NCBI GenBank assembly: GCA_964023275.1
Contig: OZ029918.1
Location: forward strand, 18,828,361-18,892,360
DNA: 64,000 nucleotides
Reading direction: 5' to 3'
Origin: Norana najaformis
Taxonomy: Eukaryota; Annelida; Clitellata; Crassiclitellata; Hormogastridae
The notes beneath the pieces were generated by a model, which saw nothing but the letters and a program-made list of their open reading frames with translations, did not search any database and was not told where the DNA came from. The translations under genes and the position numbers were made by a program. Positions 35,101 to 47,100 of this stretch are shown here, in pieces. How positions within the stretch are numbered: the stretch's first letter is position 1; every line of letters begins with the position of its first letter.

Positions 35101-38100
35101 AAAGCTTCTGATTTTAGTTATATCAGCCTTTAGTAAGTAAGTAGTAAGTAAATAAGTAAGTAAGACATTTATTAACACGCCATGTGTCCATCGGCTGAGT
35201 AAAGAATCATAGGCGAAGCCATTGACTCTGGATGTTTCATGCTTTTGGTTGTCATTATTGTGAGCAGTGTGTTCAAGTCAGTCAATCATCATATCCACCT
35301 GACTCGACTTTCCACCTCAGTGGTTAGCCGCATGCTTGGCACAAATCCTAAATTAAGAGCTGTACTACAAGCATGGTGCTGGGTTAGAAACAGTTTGACT
35401 TGTGTCATTTTGGTTCATGGTGCCCTGGTCATTCCTCTGTTGCATATTGGTAACCTTATGGATTGTGTTACTATCGTAGATGCATATGCATATCAGTATG
35501 GCTGTATATGACATACTGGCCAGTTGATGCTGTCTCATGTGTATGTATATGTAGACACGTAATATATGTAGTCCTTTCAAGTACTGCTAAGTGCTGCCTT
35601 TGCCTGAGTGGTGTTAAAGTTCGTTAAGAACAAAAAGTTTATAAGCATATAAAGTTCAGATATATAGCTAATATGTCACCAGGCTTTCACAGACACATGC
35701 AGCCTGATCAAACGGTTGACACCATGTTCTGAGTTCCTGGTCTATGTTGCATTAACGATTCGGAATGTTGATAGCCAAAAGAAGTTCACAGCATAAAGTT
35801 ATGTTAGCTGATTGGCACTCCTATACGGATGATAGGAGGTGCAGCGGTTGGACATCTCTCGCATCACCATTCTGACTGTTTATTTTGATTTCAATTGAAG
35901 TATCCATCTGTTGATGCAAGCATTATGGTAATGGTGGTATAAAAGTCATTAGGTTAGATTACACTAGACTGTACTTTATTTATGGGACCTGGCCATGATC
36001 AACGCCTGTGTACTGTACAAGAAATTTAGGTGGCACTAAGAGTCAAGTGTGATTTCGGCTGCAGGACATTGGCAGTTGGGTGCTGGACAATGGACACCCA
36101 GTAGCTAGTACAAGCGATGGTACCAGTAGACCATTTATACACCACAAGTCAGTTGGTATGTCACAGCTGACAGCACAACATTTCCTCAACCTGCTATTAC
36201 CAACCAAGCAGTAGGCTCCCCCCGACCAAGATATGTGTAGTCTGCAGCAATAAAAGAATTTGGAAAGAATCTTTATACTTTTGCAAAGCTTTCATGTCAA
36301 ATCCAGCAATATGTTTCATCAACTTCTTAGACCAGTTGCATATAGATGCAGAAGCTTAGGCTAAGCGCACATGAGCATTGGCATTGACAATGATTGATGC
36401 CCGACTTTTGAACATGTGTGTTGCATGTGACTGCAGTTGCAGTGTTTTAGCAGATTACAAAATATTTTATATTTGTCATTTGTAAACCATTTTGACTTTG
36501 TGGATCACACTAAAACGATGATAAAATTTATGATAAGGCATTGTACAGCTGAAATAATTGTGTATAACATTTTTCTGCACTTTTATGAAGAAATATGACA
36601 AGATTTTTATAATTAGAAAAATTTTTCATTTTAATAATTTTCCCTCAAAATTCTGTGGTGTGGGAGTCATAAATATGGTGATGGTCAGTGTGTATACAGT
36701 AAGCATTATTGAACAATTAGCCTTTCCTGCACAGAGCATCTGCAAGGCAGTTTGGCAAATGTCCCTTCTGAGGAAATCCCCAGTCACTCCTGTTAGCTGT
36801 GGGCTATGAAAGCAGTTGCCAAAAACTGTCCATTTTCTTTGATCTCTGTGGTTTGCTTTCTTTCAGTTCTTCTATTTGCTTCTTCAGCAGACCCATTTGC
36901 TCACATAGTCTTTCAGTTCATGATCTTGTTGTTGGGTTATAGCACTATACGAATTAAATATGTAATAAATAAAAGTTTGAGATGAATTATGTTTAGCTCT
37001 AAGTAAATAGCTCTAAGTAAATAAAGTGATTAGGGTAATAAAGCAATAAAGATAATCAAAACTACAATAGTAAGTTGCACACATTGATTTCTGTTCTTTG
37101 TTTTGCAAAGCCATGTGAAGTTTCTGGTCAAACGAGATCGACAGTTCTTATGGAGTTTAGTCCCAATGGGTAAGATCTAATACAAAGCATGTTTAGGATG
37201 AACCATACTAAATTAAGGCTGTGCAATTCTTAAGAATTTGTAAAGTATTTTTTTTAGATTTGACTCCACTATTAAATTCTTATAGCATTATGTTTCTGAA
37301 CTGTATGGTACTTTAAATTTACTTTAAATCAGTAATTTTAGTTATAATGGTTTGTTTTATAGCATTATGTGTTATAAAATTTTGCAGAACAAGTATTGGC
37401 ATTATAAAAAATGGGTTTTAATGTAAAATGACTGTGACCTTTTTCGCTTGACACATGTAGAGCCATGCATCTTGAGGCTACCAACTTAACATGCGGAAAT
37501 TGCTAACGTGTTGATTTTCATGTGGTATTTGGACTAGCTAGTAAGTAATTGATGTTAATGACATCTCACACAAATTAATCTGTGTAATTTAAATATGAAT
37601 GGGCAGTACATGAATTTCCTGTATAGGCGTTTTCTTTTCTGTTTCCTCTTTCTTTGGATTGCCTACATTGGTGAAATGTATCACACATATTCACACTTTC
37701 ATCCTATCGTTATTTTTTATATGTTTATTTGAGATTTAGAAATTTGAGAATCTTAGCATAAGCCTAATATTAGAAGTGGCGGATGGCAAGCATCAACGTT
37801 CCTACTCTGTGCAAGAAAATTTGTTGTTATATGGATTGCATATGTCGTGGAGAAACTCAGGCCAACGTTTAGAAATAGCTTGGGTTTAATGAATCTGCGC
37901 TCTGAGGTGGACTGTAAAACGAAGCCAAACTACATAGTTTTGTAAAAGATATCAATTTTAGCATCAGGCGTCAGTGAAAACTTGTGTGCTTTTCCAATAA
38001 ACTGAAAATAGACTAAGCCATGAGCACTTGGTTTGCTCAAAAGGAACAGAATGGAATACTGATGTGTGGCCCAATTCTTTAAGCGCAAGCAACAAAATTT

Positions 38101-41100
38101 GGAAATCTTGCTGGGGACGAGTCATTCCAAGCTAGTTTATAAGTCATTTTAAAAGGCACCATGGCATATCCCAAGTAACAATTTTTGTCAAAAGCTGATC
38201 TGCTGGTGAAACAGCTGCGAACGCATTTCCCACTGAGTTAAAAACTATTTTAGAAAATGAAAATTACCATGAACAAATATATAACTGTGACAAAACAAAA
38301 CTTATGCCAGATAATGCGTCAGCATTCAATCATGGGTCAAAGAACAGCTGGCTTAAAAAATTGAAAGACCAAGTAACTTTTTCTTTGCACTAGCAGGATG
38401 GGCAGCCATACATTTCCACCTCTTCTTTTTGGTCGTTTTTACAGTCTTTGCTGTTTAATCACTTGAACAGAGCTGAACAAAACTTTTGGTGGGAGCTTAT
38501 TTCAGAAATGGTGTCTTGCATGTTTTCCGGAATTTCTAAATTTATGAAACAATTAAACATCAAAGAAGTCATTTATTTACTTCAAAAAGCTTGGAATAGA
38601 GTGAAACCACAAATTGCTGGATGAAGGGCCTTAAGGATGCCTTTCCTGTAGGTGAAAGTACAGGCGAGGAATTCTAAAGTGCTTAAGATTCGGGGCCCAA
38701 CTTTAAAGATTTTTCAGAACAAGACCTTCAACAAACAAGCAAGCAATCTAAAGAAAAGACTAAGGTTCTGTGGAACCTAATGAAGGAATTCAATTTGAAT
38801 ACGTCGCCAGAAGTTGTTGATTGGCTGGACTTGGACGAAAACTACCCATTTTCCGAATTTTTTCTGAGGATTGGGTTTTATAGCTAAATCAGATGGCAAG
38901 AATGAGGGTGAGAGTTCAAATACATGAAAAATTGTGATGATGATGCTGTAGCTGATACTGTAATGATATCACCCACAGAAGCTCTCAGTGGTATAGAGGA
39001 TTTTTGGACACAGAACATGTGGTAATAATTTATCTCAGAAGAATCAAAGATTTCATATGAAAGAAAAAGGTCATAAATCCAAAATGGTAGAAAATAACAT
39101 CCTACTTTTCTTTATAATTAACAGGCACTTTGATCCAAGACCTCGTTGTCCACATGGACTGCTTATATATTAAGTAATATAGTTCACTCTGATTCGCCAT
39201 GGTATTTTATGTACATGTTACTATCTGTGGAAATAAACTAAGTGGGCACTCGTGAAACTAACTTGTAGCTATTCTTTTGTAACTATTGTTGTGTGCTTTT
39301 AGTGGCAACACTTAAGCATTTATCATTTAAATTTATACTTTTTAAAAGTTGTCATGACTTATATTAAGCTTTTATTAGTTACAAATTCGAATTTATGTTT
39401 TTGAAACTGAGGTCAGCAGATAGGTGTATAACAAGGATGCCAAAAATATGTACATGTATACAACCCAAGCAGGCTATATACTAACACATAATTGCTAAGG
39501 TATTCAGTGTATTCCAGTAGCAGTGATACAATAACATGCAATTATTAAAGCTTGTGATATGATGTGCTCTTCTAAATCTTTGAATCTATGCTGTTGCAAA
39601 GGCACTATAGGACTAGCAACAGACACTTCAGCACTATCGCTGTGTTGCAGCATCGATCTCATGTTGATTACACTTTTCTCAAGTATTTATTCATTCAGTT
39701 GACTATTAATGTTTTGGCTCGTTATAAATAGTCAATGTATAAGGCCTTTATGATGTATATTAGTTATTTCCAATAAGACATTAATTTAAAACTAATCTAC
39801 TTATGGCCAGCTAATCACTAAACTTATGAATAATTTAATGACCTCTCTCCCACTTGAAGAAGTTCCTTGAAATTCGATTCTTTCTGCTGTCCATTGGATG
39901 AAACGTCCATAGTCTGGTTTTCTGAATTGTGACCGTGCACTTTGCTCTTTTCTTCAATTGCTTCAACCTGGCTTCCTCTCAGCAGACATCAGTTGCGATT
40001 TCTTCAAAATACTTCGCAATAACCAGTTCACCGACTTCTAACTTGTTTCAGTGATAGTTCCACCGAAAACTACAACTTGTCTTTCAACAAGTCTTAACAA
40101 ATTTAGGTCAACAACTTTGCTTTGCAATAATCATTCGTTCACCATCTATTCAGACGCATCTTGACTACGAATTTCTTTTCACAGTTCACTTACGATCGAA
40201 TCTACGCTCTTTCGTTCGGTAAGACTTACAGTTTCCTTTGCCGAAACTAAGCACAATTAATCACAAGTCTCACGGTAATTAATTTTGCTTAAATCATCAA
40301 ATCTTGACTTTTAATCGAGAAATGTGAAGGCAGTCACACGGTCTTATTGTTTTCCATCGCCAGCACACGACTGTTGATTTTCAACGTTCCTTCCTTAAAT
40401 ATCATCTGCTAATCCGTGACGTAAATGTTTAACCAAACGAAGACGTGATCACCTCATCTGTTTCCATGGTAAAATGTCTGTAAAATCCATGGCGTCATTC
40501 GATTTTACCAATTCACCGTTCTTAACATTTCCACTGGACGTTTAATTTGCAATGAAAATGCTCAATCAAGGCAGTACAAATTCCCATTTAAACTAACTCT
40601 AGCTAACTACTTAAGCAGGCTTTTAGTAATATTAAAGTCCTACTTACTCTATAGCTGGCCAGCTAAAATTAAACTAAATTCGTAATTAACTACTGTTACT
40701 AATCTATACATTGAACTTAATGCTAATAAGTATGTACATGAAAAGCAAAAGAACCCAAATCAAATGCGGATGAAAAGGAGGTTCACTACATCTTCTGACA
40801 TCCACGTGTTACAGGGCTTTTACTGCATACAAGTTTCTATGATTTTTTAACAGAAAGAGGATAGCATCGACACATGGCGATCACTCAGTACGAGTGACGG
40901 ACGTGAGAACTGGCAGATGCACTCACACTTTGACTGGCCATCCTAGAACTCCATGGTGCATAGCCTTTCATCCTTCAAACAATGATTTACTTGGCTCTGG
41001 ATGTTTGGGGGGTGAAGTTAGAATCTGGGATCTACAGGTCTGTGAAATCAGTTTTTTTTGGATTTGAAACTTCTCAGTGGGTATAAGAATGTTTGTAACT

Positions 41101-44100
41101 TATGCACCTGTGAGGGTTACTTTAAATCACAGAGTCAGAAACTGATTTTTACCAACTGACCTATAATCAGTTTGTGAAATGTTGATCTGTAAGCAACTAA
41201 AAAGTAAATACCCTCCCGTATCCCATGATGGGATGTTGGGGATGTGCCCACTGCCTTTTCTGATGGCCTGTAACCTGCAGCGGATGAATGAAAAGGTTGT
41301 GGACACAGTGCCATTGCATTGCAGGATTGATTTCAGTTTTTGATGGTATCATATTATAAAGCTTTGTGACAGAGGTACATATATGCACACAACTTGCCTA
41401 GTGTTTTTAAATAGAGTCTGCTCAAACTGTTTGAACTTGCAACCAAGCATTCTGCTAAACAGACCACCATGTTGCATCATTATCTAGGTGCAAAGCAAAT
41501 ATCATTCAGCAGTTGATTGAGTGAAAATCTTAATGTAATTGTTTTAGGTCTGAGACAGTGCTGATAAGAGAAAAGTTTTATATTCTCAACTCATTAATGA
41601 CTGCTAGTTAGGGTGACCCTTATTTATATGGCAAAAATTAATTGCAAACATTATTAAGTCTCACCCTTTCAAGATATTCCTTATTATAAAAAATATGTGC
41701 ACATTTTTAGGAAAACATTTTAATACTTACAGGTTGCTCAGTGACCCTAATGTTTAGCAATATAGCATAAATGGTATAATTTAAGAATGTTTGCCATCAG
41801 TTGGATTACGTCATGCAAGAAATCAAGCTGCAATGGAAACTACTGTTGTAGTGTTTATTTAACAGTCACAGACCGAAACAGTACAGTTTTTAAAATCAAA
41901 CTACTCTATACTGAATGTATAGTATACAGTATGCTTTTATAGTTTCATAAGTAGAGTTAATTTTCTGGCAAAAAATATTAAAGTCTCACTTCATCACACA
42001 GCTTTGTTTCAGTTGCATATGAGACATTGGAACCAATCAACCTGACAGGCCTTGAGTTTATTTCTGAATTGGATTGCCAGCTAACTGCTATTTCTTGTAA
42101 TCTGCATGATACAACCCAGTTTTTCAGTGCCTTTCAATTTTCACACGGCGTTATGATGTGGTTGCTTTCATGGACATGTTTGAAGACCTCATTGGAATGA
42201 GGACTGTTAGTTCCAGATAACATTTTTTGTTTAGGAGGGATTATATATACTTTGGGTAAAAAAATAGATAAAGATAACAATAATATATTTTGTCACCAGT
42301 GCATTACTGATTGCAGATGTCTTAATTGTATTTGATAATTGTATTGTACTTGATAACTTATATCATTCTCGTCTGAGTCCACTCCGTGTCTTCCGAGGGT
42401 CTTGCCCCACACGTCGAAACTGTTTCCCACCTTGGCATTAAAGTCTCCCATCAGCAGAATTACATCGTGTCTGGGTGTCTTGTCCAGGGTCTGTTGCAAT
42501 TCCGTATAGAATTTTTCTTTATCCTCTGTCTCACAACCCTCCGTTGGTGCATAAGCTTCAATCACAGTTAAATCAGCCTGTTTGCATTTTAATCTCAGTT
42601 TGATAATCCTTTCATTTATGAAGCTTACGTCTGAAACAGATTTTGTCATCTTTGATTCTAATGCTATAGCAACTCCATGTTCATGTCTACCTCCAACCTC
42701 TGTGCCGCTAAACCATATCGTATATCCATTTGCAGACATTCTTCCCCTGCCAGTCCAGTGTGTCTCGCTAACTCCACATATCTTGACTCTTAACCTCGTT
42801 AGCTCTCTTGCTAGGGTGAAAGCCTTTCCTGTTCCATATAGTGTCCGGACATTCCAATGTCCTACCCTTGTCCTGCTCTTTGCCGAGATGTCATTTGTCT
42901 TCATTATTTTTTGGTTATCTAGAATTTTATACTGTATCTTGCCTCTTCGCGAACTTATCGCTGTCGCCAGAGCGCTTTGACGATCAGCGCGGACCTTTTT
43001 ATACTGGGCGCCGTCCGGGCCAGTATGGAAACTATTTGTAGTGGATGCCATATAGATTGGTGGTCATATTTAAGCTGAGCGGTGACCATTCCTCTCCCAG
43101 CCGATGGCTGTCCTGTCTGCCCTAACTGCAGAGGTTTGTTGGTTTACCTCTGACCACACTGTGTTTGGCCAGCAGAGGGTTTCTGGTACAAACTCCGCGC
43201 ACCTGGCATGCGTGGCGCTTCCAGGTTACTTGTACTCGGTCCCGGCATCTTGGTAGATTTGTGATTGAACACAGCCGTTTCCTTTCCTTTGGCCCGCCGG
43301 TATGCCCTTTGTCTGTACCATTCACCTCGTGCAATGCTGTTGCCCGACCCCCACGACGAGGACGCTTCGGTTCTTAACTAGCTTAACTAGTTTAACTATT
43401 CCTTAAACCGAGCACAGTTGTGGCTTTTGGGGGTCAGTTGTGGCTTTTGGGGGTCAGTTGTGGCTTTTGGGGGTCAGACGAGAATGATAACGGATACAGG
43501 CTCTTAGAAATGTGTAGCAATAATAATCTCTGTATATCCAACACACATTTCATACAAAAACCAAGCAGGAAGACAACGTGGAGCTCGCCGGACGGAAAGA
43601 CCGAGAACTTGATAGATTATATAATCACAAGAGAAGAATGGCTAACATCAATAACCAACACTAGAGTCTATAGATCAGCGGACATCAACTCAGACCACCA
43701 CTTGGTGATATCAGAAATCAAGATCAAGCTGCATGGGAAAAAACTACCAAAAACAACACGTTACGATACAGAGAAATTGAAGGAAGAAGCAATACGTAAC
43801 CAATTCCAAAATAGGATACAGAACAGATATGAAGCACTAACTAACCTAATAGATGACGGTCATGAGGCAGAAGCAGAGTGGGAAAACTTTAGAAACACAA
43901 TTAATCAAGTGGCGACAGAAGAACTAGGACACAGAAAAAATGAAGCAAGGAAATGGATATCACAAGAGACCGAGAATATAATGGGAATGGTCACGAAAGC
44001 AAAGGGTGAGATGTTGTCCAACACGAAGAAAGAGAAGAGTGAGAAGGGTGGGCAGCTGAATGAGCTGAGAAAGAGATTAAAGAAAAATCTAAGTAAAGAC

Positions 44101-47100
44101 AGGAACAATATGTTAGAGGATATGGCACAAGAGATGGAAGAGGCACACAAGAGGGGACACAGCAAAAAACTTTTTGCCAACATTAAAAAACTAAGCGGGG
44201 AAATCAATAACAAACTAATAAACATAGAACCAGTAATGACAACAAATGGAGAAACAATCACTGAAAAAAAGAAGATAATGGAGCGTTGGAAAGAACATTT
44301 TGAGGAATTACTGAACAGAGAAGAACCCAAAGAAATAGAGAAAATAATAAACGAGATAGAACAGGTCGAGTTACTAAAGGAGGAGGAGGATGATTATGAG
44401 GAAGAAGATGTATCCCTAGAAGAAGTAGAAAGGGCAGTTAACCAAATGAAAAAAGGCAAGGCCCCAGGAGTATGTAAGATAACAGCAGAAATGTTGCAGA
44501 ATACGGGTACATATACAGTAAAATGGCTGCACCGAGTAATAACATCTGTATGGAGAGCAGAGGAAATCCCTATGGACTGGAGAAAAGCAGTCATTATTCC
44601 AGTATATAAAAAAGGAGACAGACAAGAATGTAACAACTCCAGGGGAATCAGCCTATTAAGTGTACCAGGCAAAGTCTTCACCAGAATCATCCTGAACAGA
44701 ATGGCAGATAGAGTGGATGGCATCCTACGGGAAAACCAAAGTGGATTCCGAAAAGGAAGAGGTTGCTCAGATCAGATTTTTGTAATTTGACAAATCATCG
44801 AAAAAAGAATTGAATACAATAAGGAGACAGTTATGTGTTTCATTGACTTTGCCCAGGCCTATGACTCAGTCTGGAGATCAGGAGCATGGAAGATCTTGGA
44901 GAAATATGGCATTCACGCCAAATTAATCAGACTCATAAGAAAACTATATGGCACAATAATGGCATGCATTCGATTAGAAGGAGAAGAAACGGAATGGTTC
45001 AAGATAGAAACAGGTTTCCGACAGGGATGCATCTTGTCACCAATCTTGTTTAATATGGTATTGGACTATATCATGAGACGTCTGGAAAGAACTCATAATT
45101 TGGGAGCACAATCTCAACCAAGAAATACAGAGGATGTAGAATATGCAGATGATGCATGTCTGATTGCAGAATGCCTAACAAGAATAATGGAGTTGTTAGA
45201 GGCATTAGCAGAGGAAAGTGGAAAACTTGGATTGAAAATTAACTATAACAAAACTAAAATAATGCCAATAACAAAAAAGGAATACAATGGGCCGATAATT
45301 AAGCTTAAGGGACAAGAAATCGAGGTAATAAATAAGTTTGTCTATCTGGGAAGCGAAATGAAAGCAGAGGGAGGATCAGAAACAGAAATCAAAAGGAGAA
45401 TAGCGCTTGCAGGGTCAACCTTTAACAGGTTACAAAAGGTCTTCAAGAGACATGATATAAAACTGGAGATAAAGCTAAAAATCCTCAACACATGCGTGAT
45501 CCCAGTATTAATCTATGGATGTGAGTCATGGAGTATTACAAGAACAATGGAGAATAAACTGAATGCAGCAGAAAACAAGTGGCTCAGAAGAATACTAAGA
45601 ATTAGCTATAAGGACCACGTAACGAATGAAAGTATTAGACAACGAACATAACAACCATTGATAAACAATGTGATCAAGAAAAGAAGAATGAAGTGGGCAG
45701 GACATGTCCTGAGGATGGCGGAGAACCGTAATCCAAAGAAAATCTATAAGTACAAACCAGACGGAAAGAGAGCAGTGGGAAGACCGAAAAGAAGATGGAT
45801 AGATTGCCTTGAAGAGGATCTGAAAGGTGCCGGAGTTACTATCTATGGGAAGACGGAGGGCAGACGGAGAATGACCCTGGAGGAGATGGCCGGAAAACGA
45901 GATTTGTGGAGGGATGTCATAGAGAAATCAACGACTGGATCCAGTCTAGAGATGATTACATGACATGACATGACATGATAACTTATATAGCGCTTCTTAC
46001 AGAACAAACTACTCAGAGGCGCTTCCAGCATGAGAGCCCCTGGGAAATAAGAACTTCTTTAAACAACGAGCTGCCTGAGCTCTGTCAGCAACAGTGACCC
46101 TTGCACGAAGCGATAGCGGAAGTTCGTTCCATAGAGATAGGCCAACAACAGCAAAAGCCCTCTGCTGAGCCAGGGAGGACTTAACACGAGGAACAAATAG
46201 ATCCAGATGATCTAGAGAACGTAAAGGGCGGGATGAGATACTATAGTGTGGAGGCCAAATAAGATCACTAAGATATTTTGGAGCCTGGCCCATGCGAGCT
46301 CTAATTACCAGTGACAATAGTTTAAACTGGATACGAGATTGGATAGGGAGCCAATGAAGTTGCTCAATGATGTATTCAGAGATATGAGAGAGACGAGGAA
46401 GGCGTGATATTAACCTGGCCACAGAATTTAGTACTGATTGAAGGGAAGACAGCCGATACTTAGGCAAACCAGCAAGTATAGAGTCGCAGTAATCAATGCG
46501 ACAGCATATCGTGGCATGAATCATAGTAGTAAAGACAGAGGAAGAAACAGAATGACGAACAACTCTTAAGCGCCTTAATTGGTAGTAACAAGACTGAGTC
46601 AGAGTAGAGACATGGTTTGCGAAGGCAAGGTTACAGTCAAGTGTAACGCCCAGATTATGAACACTAGACGAAAACATAAAAGAGGGGAAAGCTTGAGATA
46701 AGCAAGAGTAGTCAAGCTGAGCAAGACGGTATTTAGAACCAAACCAGATCAACTGAGTCTTAGCAGGATTAAGGCAAAGACGATTGCAGGACATCCAGTG
46801 TTGAATATCATGAGTCAGGGCATTATTCTTTCCAACAAGAGCTAGCTGCGCAGACTGAGGTCCCTGAGCAAAAGCCTGGACATCATCAGCGTACAAATGA
46901 CCAGCAGCCAAGTGTTTAGGAAAGAGGGAAGGGATATCAGCAGTATACAAACTGTATAAAAGAGGACCAAGGACCGAGCCCTGGGGAACGCCAGTATCAA
47001 CTTTAACCCAGGATGTGTGGGAATCCTCAAGAATAACCATCTGTGTTCGACCGCTAAAATAAGAACGAAACCAGTGAAGGGGAGGACCATGGAGGCCAAA

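Larger units (their letters stand above)
42364..45975 (+). mobile_element. RTE-like retrotransposon with twin-priming inversion
   Basis: The 3' part (43474-45975) is sense; the 5' part (42364-43473) is inverted. The protein reads across: the antisense endonuclease ends GRHGVDSDEND at 42362-42395, and the sense frame resumes SDENDNGYRLLEMC at 43474. Fifteen bases are shared at the breakpoint. A perfect 13-bp duplication, TGATAACTTATAT, flanks the whole (42351-42363 and 45976-45988). The 3' end is a (TGACA)n tail at 45957-45975. This is the textbook product of target-primed reverse transcription from both nicked strands. It sits inside the 3' end of an L2-like copy. Confidence 0.93.

Noticed and set aside
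36558-36809. 83-codon + ORF in the AMBRA1 intron as an extra exon
   Set aside because: No WD40-like motif, no fitting acceptor/donor phase, and the flanking AMBRA1 exons already join without it.
39850-40450. Match between this region and 54000-54880 as two copies of one element
   Set aside because: Both have similar composition and some shared words, but I could not align any stretch longer than about 12 bp or find ends.
42582-42980. 132-codon + strand ORF
   Set aside because: It is the complementary frame of the inverted endonuclease, which has clear catalytic motifs on the - strand.
43905-44330. 141-codon antisense ORF inside the RTE-like element
   Set aside because: It is the mirror of the A-rich RT linker (long runs of Ser, Phe and Leu) and has no independent support.
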